From: Ruegeria arenilitoris
GTDB taxonomy: Bacteria > Pseudomonadota > Alphaproteobacteria > Rhodobacterales > Rhodobacteraceae
DNA: 64,000 bases
Assembly (NCBI RefSeq): GCF_013030985.1
Contig: NZ_WPYP01000006.1
Span: 233,941-297,940, forward strand
Direction of reading: 5' to 3'
In this document: positions 45,381-53,379 of the stretch, one piece after another
How the letters are laid out: each line of letters starts with the position of its first letter
Numbering within the stretch: the stretch's first letter is position 1
Notes under the pieces: model-generated
What the model was told of the DNA's origin: nothing
Databases searched by the model: none
The model's input: only the letters and a program-made list of their open reading frames with translations
Translations under genes and position numbers: made by a program

Positions 45381-46148
45381 CTAAGCCAGAGCGTTTTGAA
45401 GCATCTCGATCTTGGCTTTGATTTCATCGCTTTGTTGCAAAGCTTCTTCAAGCTCGGCCAATGCTGAAAGGTGTTCTTCTTTGACCGTTGTTTGATAGAT
45501 TTGAGCCAGTTCCATGGATTTGTGTTCCACGTCAGCAACAACATAAACCACCCCGCGAAGAGCCTTTTTCTTGGTGGTGATCTCCTTGGACCTCTCAACC
45601 AATTGCTCCAGGTTGCCGGCCTTGCTCCGAAGTTCGCTTACCGAGCCCTCGGCATCAGCTTTCACTTTCAGAAGATCCGTTAGCTCGTTTTGCTGTTTTT
45701 CTTTCAACGCTGCTGCTTCGATAGCGCGTCTTTCAGCGTCTTTTCGATCCTGTACAGCTTGAAGACGTTGCTTAAATTCGTCTTCCGTCACAAGTTCATG
45801 TTGTTGGATGATAACAAGGAAACCAGCAGTATAGCTGGCACCAAATCCCACACCTATTCCCCAACCAAGGCCCCAGGATCTATCCGGACTAGTGCTCGTG
45901 TCATGAAAAGCATGCATTGATCGATGCGCTGTCGACTGCGTTAGAGGCGTAACGGATTTGATTTCTTTTTGCGTTTCATTGGCATCCTGAATCAACTCCT
46001 GAAGCATCCGAGAGAGACCTTCTTCGTCGGGGGCATAATAGATCCAGTCGGAAATGCCCTTTAGAAATCTCCGGTTTTCATCCAATCTTTCATCAACTTC
46101 GGCACCAAGCATAAGCCAGTGTTGCGTAGTCGTAGTCCATTTCATCAT
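45381..46148 (-). CDS. Coiled-coil protein with glycine-rich membrane segment
   Basis: A 255-residue protein. After about 80 hydrophilic residues comes a single weakly hydrophobic, glycine-rich segment (WGIGVGFGASYTAGFLVII). The remainder is a long coiled coil (RLQAVQDRKDAERRAIEAAA and ELEEALQQSDEIKAKIEMLQ). I recognise no domain. Two adjacent ATG codons (46148 and 46145) both suit the start. It is convergent with the polytopic membrane gene. Confidence 0.55.
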   Translation of the reverse strand: MMKWTTTTQHWLMLGAEVDERLDENRRFLKGISDWIYYAPDEEGLSRMLQELIQDANETQKEIKSVTPLTQSTAHRSMHAFHDTSTSPDRSWGLGWGIGVGFGASYTAGFLVIIQQHELVTEDEFKQRLQAVQDRKDAERRAIEAAALKEKQQNELTDLLKVKADAEGSVSELRSKAGNLEQLVERSKEITTKKKALRGVVYVVADVEHKSMELAQIYQTTVKEEHLSALAELEEALQQSDEIKAKIEMLQNALA

Positions 46149-46354
46149 GCTTCAGGTCTCCATAGTAAGTGCACCCGAAAAATCACATGATAACTTCTGC
46201 TTAAACCGCATTCGTTGTATTTTACGCGCAAAACTTCAACCTGCTGCCGATTTACCATTGGATGCATCGAGAGGTTTTCTTCCACCCAGGGGTGCAAAAG
46301 GACGCCAACCTGGCAAGCCCTCAGGCTACTAAAACCCGGGGAGATTTCGACACG

Positions 46355-46501
46355 ATGACCTGTACCCCAAACAAGCAATCCGCCAGAACCGAAAACCTCG
46401 CCAGCCTGCTGTCTCCAGCTGCACAAGAAGCCCTTGAAAACCTGGCTGACGAAGCAACTGAAGACGAGTTGGCACGGGTATCAAATCTGATCAGTCGCTA
46501 G
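46355..46501 (+). CDS. Possible small acidic helical protein
   Basis: A frame of 48 residues from the ATG at 46355, preceded by a GGGGA site, rich in Ala, Glu and Leu (SLLSPAAQEALENLADEATE). An upstream ATG (46262) would make 79 residues. No family recognised. Another short frame follows it by two bases, so a two-gene micro-operon is possible. Confidence 0.35.
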   Translation: MTCTPNKQSARTENLASLLSPAAQEALENLADEATEDELARVSNLISR

Positions 46502-46503
46502 CT

Positions 46504-46620
46504 GATGATCGCACGCAGTCGAATTCTGACATCTCGACACCTTCAGAAACTGGCAGCGGAAGCCGATCTGGATCGGTCGCCACTGACCGAACAGGAGATG
46601 GAGAAGATCGCTATCCTATG
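46504..46620 (+). CDS. Possible small protein next to the above
   Basis: A 38-codon frame (MIARSRILTSRHLQKLAAEA at the start) two bases after the previous stop. Short, with charged helical character. Low support. Confidence 0.25.
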
Positions 46621-46702
46621 AGCCTGGCGAGGTGAGGAGGTTAAGCAATTGGTTCATTGGATCAATTGTAGTCTGAACGGGTAGTTTTGAGATTATTCGA
46701 CC

Positions 46703-46747
46703 TGGTTGCGGGAGTAGGATTTGAACCTACGACCTTCAGGTTATGAG
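46703..46747 (-). pseudogene. 3' fragment of initiator tRNA-Met (left att site)
   Basis: Read on the reverse strand, these 45 bases give the anticodon loop ctcataa, the following stem, the T arm (gtaggttcaaatcctac) and the acceptor end of a tRNA-fMet, with the CCA-side base tgcaacc complement at 46703. The 5' half does not follow: the sequence beyond 46748 has no D arm or acceptor strand. It is therefore a remnant att duplication and not a functional tRNA gene. Confidence 0.75.
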
Positions 46748-46868
46748 ATAGCTTACGCACACTTGCACCGACTACGCCGGAAAGCTCTGACTTACCCTAT
46801 CTTATTGGAATCAATTCTTTATTATTGACGGTCGGCACGCCCCGTTCCTACCTCTTACGCCATGAACC

Positions 46869-46896
46869 GCTTCCAGTTGCTTCCACAATGCTTCCA
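46869..46896 (+). repeat. Three phased GCTTCCA repeats, candidate integrase arm sites (left)
   Basis: GCTTCCA occurs at 46869, 46879 and 46890, at 10- and 11-base intervals (about one helical turn), between the left att repeat and the integrase gene. Two further copies, 11 bases apart, lie inside the right end at 55438 and 55449. Confidence 0.6.
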
Positions 46897-46924
46897 CGGG
46901 GCGATGACAGAGAAAGGATGAGGG

Positions 46925-48109
46925 ATGCCCAAACTGACCAAACGCGCCGTAGAAGCCTTACCGGTTGAGGCGAAAGACTACTTTGTCTGGGACAGCCAGA
47001 TTGCCGGGTTTGGTGTCCGCGTGATGCCCTCCGGGGCCAAGACCTATCAGGCACAGTATCGCAAAGGCGGACGAACTCGGCGCGTTTCCATTGGACGGCA
47101 TGGCAAGATCACCGTGGACGAAGCCCGGAAGCTGGCAAAGGAACTCATGGGGCAAGTGGCTAAGGGTGAGAACCCAGCCGAAGAGATTGCCCAGCATCGC
47201 CGCGCACCCACGGTCGCAGCCTTGTGTGAGCGGTTCTTTGACACCCACGTCAAGGAACGCTGCAAACCGTCCACCCAAGGCGAGTATCGCAGGGCGATTG
47301 ATCTATTCATCGTTCCGGCCATCGGCAGCTTCAAAGTGGTCGACGTAGAGCGAAAAGACATAGCCGAACTGCACCACAAGTTTCGGGACAAACCCTATCA
47401 AGCCAACCGGACATTGGGCGTGTTGTCCAAGATGTTCAATCTCGCGGAAATCTGGGGCTTGCGGCCTGACGGATCAAACCCCTGTCGCCATGTCCCAAAA
47501 TACCGCGAAGAGAAACGGGAACGGTTTCTGAGCCAAAACGAGCTGCAACGGCTCGGACAGGTCTTGGCAGAAGCGGAACGCGATGGATCGGAGTCGCCCT
47601 TTGTTGTCGCCGCCTTCCGGTTGCTGATCCTGACCGGGTGTCGCCTCGGTGAAATCCAGACCCTGCAATGGTCCTTCATCACAGATGCAGGAATGGAGCT
47701 GCCAGAAACCAAGACGGGCGCGCGGCGCATTCCCCTGCCCCAAGCGGCCCGAGCGGTTCTGAGCGCCCTGCCGCGGCTTCCTGACAACCCTTATGTCATT
47801 GCCGGGGCTGTCTCCGGCCACTACGCCACCGACCTGCAAAAGCCATGGCGTCGTATACGTAAACGGGCTGGTCTGCATGATGTCCGCATTCATGACTTGC
47901 GCCATACCTATGCGTCAAATGCCGTGTCGTCGGGAATGCCCATTCAGATGGTTGGGCGGCTGCTGGGCCACAGCCAGATTCAGACCACGATGCGGTATGC
48001 ACATCTGGCCGATGATCCGGTACGTCAGGCGGCAGAAGAAAACGCCGAACGCCTCAATACAATTGTAGGTGCGCAGGAACCTACCCATGGGCTGCGTCTA
48101 GTTAGGTAA
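46925..48109 (+). CDS. int: Tyrosine integrase, P4-like with DUF4102 arm-binding domain
   Basis: A 394-residue site-specific recombinase. The N-terminal DUF4102 domain (WDSQIAGFGVRVMPSGAKTY, then RRVSIGRHGKITVDEARKLA) binds arm sites. A SAM-like core-binding domain follows (about 100-190), then the catalytic domain with Arg in TGCRLGEIQTLQW (about 240), HDLRHTYAS (about 322-330), LLGHSQIQTTMRYAHL (His and the Tyr nucleophile). All active-site residues are present, so it should be active. P4-type integrases typically target tRNA 3' ends, which fits the adjacent tRNA-Met fragment. Confidence 0.93.
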   Translation: MPKLTKRAVEALPVEAKDYFVWDSQIAGFGVRVMPSGAKTYQAQYRKGGRTRRVSIGRHGKITVDEARKLAKELMGQVAKGENPAEEIAQHRRAPTVAALCERFFDTHVKERCKPSTQGEYRRAIDLFIVPAIGSFKVVDVERKDIAELHHKFRDKPYQANRTLGVLSKMFNLAEIWGLRPDGSNPCRHVPKYREEKRERFLSQNELQRLGQVLAEAERDGSESPFVVAAFRLLILTGCRLGEIQTLQWSFITDAGMELPETKTGARRIPLPQAARAVLSALPRLPDNPYVIAGAVSGHYATDLQKPWRRIRKRAGLHDVRIHDLRHTYASNAVSSGMPIQMVGRLLGHSQIQTTMRYAHLADDPVRQAAEENAERLNTIVGAQEPTHGLRLVR

Positions 48110-48158
48110 GGCGCTCAGCGCGACCAACCCTCTAAACATATACATAGGCGGGCTACAT

Positions 48159-48251
48159 TACGTAGGGCGCCTACGTATACGATACGTTACATAGGGGTTT
48201 TTTCCCTACCCGGGGTATACGCGGGGCCGGGTATACCCCGGGTAGGGAAAA
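48159..48251. promoter_or_regulatory. Palindrome-rich region with a 21-bp perfect inverted repeat
   Basis: Two palindromes stand in the space between the integrase and OLD-type genes. The first is tacgtagg-gcg-cctacgta (48159-48177). The second is a perfect 21-base inverted repeat (arms 48200-48220 and 48231-48251, containing ccctaccc and ggggtatac) with a 10-base loop. The arm sequence recurs at 50212-50230. The T-run is on the 5' side and the A-run on the 3' side, opposite to a terminator, so a protein-binding or replication role is more likely. Confidence 0.6.
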
Positions 48252-48299
48252 CCACGGTGACGAAAGCGAACTCACGGAATGAGAAAAGTAGGGCTTGGT

Positions 48300-50063
48300 T
48301 CAGTTTGCCTTTCTTATGAAATCTACCAGAGCTTCAACGCGTTCTGCCAAGTCTAACACTTCCAGATTTGCAGGTGCTTCGCACACCAGCCGGGCGACCT
48401 TCACTTTGTCCACGTCCTTGAAAACTAACTCGCCGTCCTTTTTATCCGCTTCGCCTTTAGTGCGCTTCCTGATGAAATGAAGTGCATGGTCAAATTTTCC
48501 TCCCCGATGGGGTTTCGAATATCTGGTTGGACGGACCTGCTGGACGGCCGACTGCAAGACATCGTGATCGACGTAGTTCTCAATCTCGCGCCCGTCCGTC
48601 ACCCAAGCCAAGCCCTCCGCGTCAGCAAATTCGTCAACGACGCGCTGCTTGGTTTCTCGGATTTTCCCGGCAGAGCTAGCAAGATCGCTGTCAATCACGA
48701 CGGCGCTGTGCCGGTTCAAAGCCCGTAGATCAATCAAGCCTTCAACATCTTCTTCATCAGCGCTCAGGTGGCTTAGAAGGCGGCCGCCGTAGAACATGAT
48801 CGAATAGTGTGTCCCTTCCTTCAAAGAGCTATCGACCGCACTTATCCAGTGGCGCAGATAAATGCGGTCCGAAGGCCCTTCCACCCAGATCACGGCGTTT
48901 GCCTGGACGATGTCGGACGCCTTGTAGCCAAGGTCGTTGCACAACTGCCGTCTTTCCTTTTTGAGGCTGATGTTGCGCACCCTTGTTTGGTTTCCGTCGT
49001 TGGTTACGTGGAACACCGATGCGTCTGCGCTATCAATGAATGCTGCCGAGTGAGTGGCAATAAAATACTGGTTCTTGGTGTTCTTTCGCAGGTAGGCGAT
49101 GAGCTTTCTTTGAAGCAGCGGATGCAGGTGGATTTCCGGTTCTTCGATGCAAACAATCGCGTTCTCTTGAAGCGTGCAGTAGGATGCGATCAAGACGACT
49201 TCGTGAATGCCGGTACCCAAAGAGGACAAGGGCAGGATTTTGTCGTCCATGTGGACGTGAACGTGTTCTTTGTCGTGTGGGATTTCGATTTCGGCGTCCG
49301 GCTTGCCTGTCACATCTCGCAGAAACACGTTGATTTGCTCAAATCGTTTTTTGTCTTCAAGATTCTCGAAGCTAGGGTTTTGAAGCTCAGCCAGCCGGTT
49401 AATCAAACCTTTGCCACCGAAGCCCTCAAATGCATCTGTTTTGGGGCCAAGTTCTCTCTTGGCGGGAATCAAACTGACAGGAGCTGACGGCGTTTTCACA
49501 TTACTACAAAAGAACTGAACCATCGACTTCGCATAGTCACTGCGCTCGCGGCGTGCGCCCCCGGTCAACGCTCTAGCTGTTAGACCCAGCCAATGGTCTG
49601 CAACTTTCTTATAAGCGTGCTCGGGAACATTCGACTTAAGGGGTAACATTTGATTGTGCGAAGGCGAAGGAGGAATAGACCACACGAGGCCGTGCACTGC
49701 TAACGCACTGACCAATTGCCTTGCCGTGTTAACGCAGTTTTGTTGGTCAATAACGTCTAGGCCTCTTTCTGCCAACGCCTCAACCGCTGCCCTAAGAACT
49801 TCTTCCTTTGGGCTTCCGAAGGCAAAAGATAAATTTCCGCTGTTTTGACCTCTATACCCTTCAACTTGAGAAAGACTGGTAATGTAACGCCCGGAATTGT
49901 CACGAGAGAGTAAATGCGCAGAAATGAAGTTCAGAACTGTTGATTTACCTGAGTTGTTGGCACCAACGAAAATGTTCAAGTCGCCGAAGGGGGCAATCAA
50001 CTGCATTTCCGGCCCAATGCCCCGATAAAACTGCAACGCTAAGCCGTGAAGAAAAACGGGCAT
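48300..50063 (-). CDS. OLD-family ATPase/TOPRIM nuclease-like protein
   Basis: A 587-residue protein. The N-terminal SMC/ABC-type ATPase has Walker A GANNSGKST (about 34-42), then PLSSLGTGIHEVVLIASYC in signature position and Walker B AIVCIEEPEIHLHPLL. The C-terminal TOPRIM domain has WVEGPSDRIYLRHWI (about 395) and HSAVVIDSDLASSAG (about 455). It thus fits class 1 OLD proteins, which nick DNA after ATP-dependent activation and often protect against phage. No GajB-like helicase is adjacent. The gene lies between copies of the ccctacccggggtatac repeat, pointing away from the cargo at the right. Confidence 0.85.
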   Translation of the reverse strand: MPVFLHGLALQFYRGIGPEMQLIAPFGDLNIFVGANNSGKSTVLNFISAHLLSRDNSGRYITSLSQVEGYRGQNSGNLSFAFGSPKEEVLRAAVEALAERGLDVIDQQNCVNTARQLVSALAVHGLVWSIPPSPSHNQMLPLKSNVPEHAYKKVADHWLGLTARALTGGARRERSDYAKSMVQFFCSNVKTPSAPVSLIPAKRELGPKTDAFEGFGGKGLINRLAELQNPSFENLEDKKRFEQINVFLRDVTGKPDAEIEIPHDKEHVHVHMDDKILPLSSLGTGIHEVVLIASYCTLQENAIVCIEEPEIHLHPLLQRKLIAYLRKNTKNQYFIATHSAAFIDSADASVFHVTNDGNQTRVRNISLKKERRQLCNDLGYKASDIVQANAVIWVEGPSDRIYLRHWISAVDSSLKEGTHYSIMFYGGRLLSHLSADEEDVEGLIDLRALNRHSAVVIDSDLASSAGKIRETKQRVVDEFADAEGLAWVTDGREIENYVDHDVLQSAVQQVRPTRYSKPHRGGKFDHALHFIRKRTKGEADKKDGELVFKDVDKVKVARLVCEAPANLEVLDLAERVEALVDFIRKAN

Positions 50064-50211
50064 GCAAACCTCAATACCAATTATTTATGCAGCCTCAGAC
50101 CTTGATGTGCTCGATACATTTCGGTGCCGCGACAGCGTTTATCGCGACACCCCAACTCAACTTCTCGGAATAGTCAAATACTATTCCTCACCAATTGGTT
50201 GCTCGATTTCG

Positions 50212-50230
50212 TCCCTACCCGGGGTATACC
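50212..50230 (+). repeat. Third copy of the ccctaccc-ggggtatac arm
   Basis: The sequence tccctacccggggtatacc at 50212-50230 repeats the 48200-48220 arm almost exactly. It lies upstream of the OLD-type gene (start at 50063), so copies bracket that gene. Confidence 0.6.
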
Positions 50231-50272
50231 CTGCCCGATGCGTACCTTACTCGGTAAAAGGCAAACCCATAT

Positions 50273-51040
50273 TTGAGGAATCGGAACCCTGTTAGGTTTG
50301 AAAACGATCGAAGAGGCAGTCCCATACTTATCGCACCCGACAACCAAGTAGTTCCCCCAAGGTTCTACAAAGACACATACGACGACAGCTTCGTTCAATT
50401 CCTTTGCGAGATCGGGGAGCTCACCCCTGCGAACATCGGAGCATTCGCGGAAAGCCTTGAACACAGCGCCGCCATATATCGCTGGGAAACTGCGAAGTTT
50501 GAGAACCTTCCTCGAAACAGCGACGTAGCGCAAGAGTTGAAGGACATAGCGAAACAAGCCTATCGGCTGAAAACTTCACTTGACCAGTTGTCATGGAAAG
50601 CACAGTCGGAACTCGACAGGCACGCTGACAGTGATGCGCAACATGCTATTTCTGGTTCATTGACCGCCCCAAGCGAGCCCTCTCTGGCGGTGTCTTTGAA
50701 GCATCTGGAAATTGGCGTCCCATGCGTGGTTATGGATGTTCCAACGCTGCGTTCAGTGATTGAAGGATTGGAAATTGCGGCAACCAGCAAGAGTGCGAAC
50801 CTTCCAAAAGGAAGACCCGGACAAGTCCGCTCATACGGGTTGCGGCTATGGATGCGTAACATCGCTAATCTTTGGGATGGAACGACCAATCAGGCGTTTA
50901 CACGGGACGTTACTTCGACGGGTGAGCCGATAACAAATGCCGCTCGCTTTTGTGCTGAAGCGTTTCGGAAAATCGACCCAAGCATTCCAACCTCGCGCGT
51001 CATGCGGGAATTAAAAGACTGCATTCGTGAGCGCGCCTAG
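50273..51040 (+). CDS. Hypothetical protein of the integrated element
   Basis: A 255-residue frame whose first usable start is a TTG (50273); the first ATG is far inside, so the true start is uncertain. The protein is mainly helical and charged, with an N-terminal ILIAPDNQVVPPRFYKDTYD section. The C-terminal RSYGLRLWMRNIANLWDGTT and SRVMRELKDCIRERA parts recall small phage-linked or Rep-associated proteins, but no family is clear. It is divergent from the OLD-type gene, and the repeat at 50212-50230 lies between them. Confidence 0.5.
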   Translation: MRNRNPVRFENDRRGSPILIAPDNQVVPPRFYKDTYDDSFVQFLCEIGELTPANIGAFAESLEHSAAIYRWETAKFENLPRNSDVAQELKDIAKQAYRLKTSLDQLSWKAQSELDRHADSDAQHAISGSLTAPSEPSLAVSLKHLEIGVPCVVMDVPTLRSVIEGLEIAATSKSANLPKGRPGQVRSYGLRLWMRNIANLWDGTTNQAFTRDVTSTGEPITNAARFCAEAFRKIDPSIPTSRVMRELKDCIRERA

Positions 51041-51160
51041 CCTACTGGACGAATTGTTGTTCAAATTCGCGGCTAATTCGTCCAGCGGTTTCGCTCGAAA
51101 ATCGCACCCGAGCGCCCCTATGTTCGCCTCATAGCAACTTACGTTGAAAGGTCGAACAGA

Positions 51161-51400
51161 ATGCAACAACAGGCAATTGCCACCGAGCAGACCATCCCCA
51201 CTTCTGACTATTGGGATGGGTTTATCACCGAGACCGAAGCGGCAGACTATCTCTGCCAAAGTGTGCGAACCATACAGAAGTGGCGCATCACTGGCTTTGG
51301 TCCTTCCTACTACAAACCGGGACGTTCCGTGCGCTACCGCCGCCGCGATCTGCGCATTTGGGCCGAAGGTCGCCGTCGCTGGAACACCTCGCAAACCTGA
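51161..51400 (+). CDS. AlpA-like helix-turn-helix regulator / excisionase
   Basis: A 79-residue protein with a MerR-like winged helix-turn-helix: FITETEAADYLCQSVRTIQK then WRITGFGPSYYKPGRSVRYRRRDLRIWAE. This is the HTH_17/AlpA type that controls integrase expression or acts as directionality factor in P4-like satellites. The ribosome site AAAGGTC precedes it. It sits between the OLD/hypothetical pair and the small protein plus Rep. Confidence 0.8.
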   Translation: MQQQAIATEQTIPTSDYWDGFITETEAADYLCQSVRTIQKWRITGFGPSYYKPGRSVRYRRRDLRIWAEGRRRWNTSQT

Positions 51401-51522
51401 GTTTTGCTCGCACGGGGTTGGCAGCGCCGCGCGGGATTTTGGGGCCGGATTGGCTCTCTAGGGGCGCGGGCGAAACGGTCCTGCGCCCCTTTCCTTAAAC
51501 ATCAACAGAAAGACACTGAACC

Positions 51523-51741
51523 ATGGCAAACCAGCCTGCACAGAAATTTAAGATCGGCCTGATAACTGCAACCATTTGGGACAATGACGGCTTCTACTCG
51601 GTCGATATGTCCCGCGCCTACAAGACCGATACCGGCGAATGGCGCAACTCGAACAGCTTCCACCATTCGGACTTGTTGAATCTCTCCAAATGCGCGGAGC
51701 GCGCTGAAATCTGGATTGGCCGTCAAACCAATGCCAAGTGA
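51523..51741 (+). CDS. Small hypothetical protein ahead of Rep
   Basis: A 72-residue protein (KFKIGLITATIWDNDGFYSV then DMSRAYKTDTGEWRNSNSFH). Similar short proteins accompany Rep/AlpA in mobile islands of alphaproteobacteria, to my recollection, but the function is unknown. The start follows a GAAAGACAC site. It ends just before the three hairpins that lead into the rep gene. Confidence 0.55.
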   Translation: MANQPAQKFKIGLITATIWDNDGFYSVDMSRAYKTDTGEWRNSNSFHHSDLLNLSKCAERAEIWIGRQTNAK

Positions 51742-51748
51742 TGGCAGC

Positions 51749-51899
51749 GCCGGAGCGGCTTCGCTCCGGCCCTAAAACAAATGCTGCCCCGCCGGAGGCA
51801 CTAAGGGGGCATAAGCCCCCGCACACTTTTTCTAAAATCGTCATACAACCCGGCGGCAGGGCGTGCCGCGATAGAGGGGGGTCTTGTAACACCCCCCTC
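51749..51899 (+). promoter_or_regulatory. Three successive hairpins preceding rep
   Basis: Hairpin 1: gccggagc / gctccggc (51749-51770). Hairpin 2: gggggc-ataa-gccccc (51805-51820), followed seven bases later by a run of five T. Hairpin 3: gaggggggt / acccccctc (51874-51899), with an 8-base loop. The cluster could be a replication origin (for the adjacent Rep) or an RNA control region for rep expression. Position and structure are seen; the role is inferred. Confidence 0.5.
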
Positions 51900-51928
51900 C
51901 ACGAATACGAAAGCGAAGGTCAGCGCAA

Positions 51929-53077
51929 ATGGAAGCTACTATTCTGCATTCTGGCTTCGATGGGCTGAAATTCACCATTCAGGCTGATATCCCCGAGGAC
52001 TTTCGCGAAGAACTGGCATCCGCCAAGCAACATGCCAAAGAGACCTACGGCGATTGCGTCCTCGAATTTGGCTCTGTGTCGCTCAACGTGACGAGCAAGG
52101 GTGCACGCGGCTTCACTGCCCATACCGGCGATCATGGGGCCGTTTGGCTTTTTCAGGACCCGCAAGATCGCATTCCCAACAATCCGGGCATCACCGTAGA
52201 CTTTCGCGCCTTTGGCCTTGCTACAGGCGGCCTTGAAGGCGCTGAGCAGCACTTTCGCGGTTGCATGGAAGCCTTTGGGGTCAAGTACGTAGAAACTCAA
52301 TTGAGGGTCGCACGGGCTGACTTCGCCGTCGACTTACTGGCCCCTTGGTTTGAACCCGACCGCGAAGCCTTGGTTGTTCCACCGGGTACCAAGGTCACGG
52401 AATACACCGGTGTTGATGAAACCGCGACTGTTTCCAGCGGTGCCCGCGTGGTTGGCTTGCGCGCCGGGGCCGTCGCCAACCGGCAATTGGCGATCTACGA
52501 CAAGCGATCAGAGGTCATCCAGCAAAACAAGATGGGTTGGTTGATCATTTGGAATGCAGCACTTGAAGCGGTTGGCAAACCGCCCCTTGATCTGTCTGAC
52601 CGGGCGACCAGTCAGGTCTGGCGCTTTGAGATGCGACTTGGCTCCAAGCAACTGCGCAATCGGTTTGAGATGCGGAACTGGCAGGATGTAAACGATATCA
52701 TCGGGGACGCCTTTACAAACGCGCTTGGGCGTATTCGCTACTGCATGCCCACCATGGACTCAAACCGCGCGCGCTGGCCCTCACATGAGCTCTGGCAGCA
52801 GTTTGAGGCAGTTATCGGGAATGATCTGTTGCAGAACTGTGCGGGCGTTCTGCCCTGCGACGTGAGGGAAGCCAACCGCGCTGCTAAGATGCGAGAACTG
52901 GACGCGCAGCTTGCGGGGTTGTTTGTCACTCGCGCGGCGATTTCAGACGTTTCTGCTGACAGTTTTAGTGACTTTTTGGAAAGTCACTCCGACGTGTTGG
53001 CTCGGCTCGTTGCTGAGCATACAACCCCGCTAAAAGAACGACTTGCCAAGGCGCGCAATAAGTATCGGTTGTCTTGA
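51929..53077 (+). CDS. rep: Replication initiation protein, Rep_trans-like
   Basis: A 382-residue protein I assign to the rolling-circle type Rep_trans/replication-initiation-factor superfamily. Conserved points are AHTGDHGAVWLF, QLRVARADFAVDLLAPWF, the QLAIYDKRSEV motif, and SQVWRFEMRLGSKQLRNRF. Tyrosine residues in the second half could act as the nucleophile, but I cannot point to one with certainty. Together with the upstream hairpins this would let the excised element replicate. The C-terminal 80 residues are helical and variable. The upstream region of about 190 bases holds the hairpin cluster. Confidence 0.75.
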   Translation: MEATILHSGFDGLKFTIQADIPEDFREELASAKQHAKETYGDCVLEFGSVSLNVTSKGARGFTAHTGDHGAVWLFQDPQDRIPNNPGITVDFRAFGLATGGLEGAEQHFRGCMEAFGVKYVETQLRVARADFAVDLLAPWFEPDREALVVPPGTKVTEYTGVDETATVSSGARVVGLRAGAVANRQLAIYDKRSEVIQQNKMGWLIIWNAALEAVGKPPLDLSDRATSQVWRFEMRLGSKQLRNRFEMRNWQDVNDIIGDAFTNALGRIRYCMPTMDSNRARWPSHELWQQFEAVIGNDLLQNCAGVLPCDVREANRAAKMRELDAQLAGLFVTRAAISDVSADSFSDFLESHSDVLARLVAEHTTPLKERLAKARNKYRLS

Positions 53078-53379
53078 GAGGCCACCAAGCTGCCGTTCGC
53101 TGCAAACGCGAAACGCTCCGACAGAAGGTCGACCTCGGCTATTTTCCGGGCAGCAATTCGTCGTCACTGCCCCTCTAAGGTTAAAGTTAACCCGGATGGA
53201 ATACAGCTATCGTCTATTACATAGTAAGTACCACGGGAAGACTATTCGGAGGCAGGGCTGGTTAACGAACTTTTAAGGATGATTGAGAGTCTTGAACAGT
53301 GCCGGTCGCTGAAATAAGGATACAATCAGTCTTCGTGTCTAGTGTTAAGATGCCGAGACAACAGGGCTGAGGGAGCAAA
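53078..53379. other. Intergenic region, 302 bases
   Basis: No gene is supported. It is more AT-rich toward its right end and should hold the promoter for the following three-gene cassette. Separate transcription from rep is therefore plausible. Confidence 0.45.

Noticed and set aside
46703..46747. Annotating a functional tRNA-Met gene
   Set aside because: Only the 3' half is present; no D arm or 5' acceptor strand follows beyond 46748.
48200..48251. Reading the 21-bp inverted repeat as a terminator
   Set aside because: T-run and A-run lie at the wrong sides of the stem for termination on either strand.
48300..50063. Gabija system
   Set aside because: No GajB-type UvrD-like helicase is adjacent.
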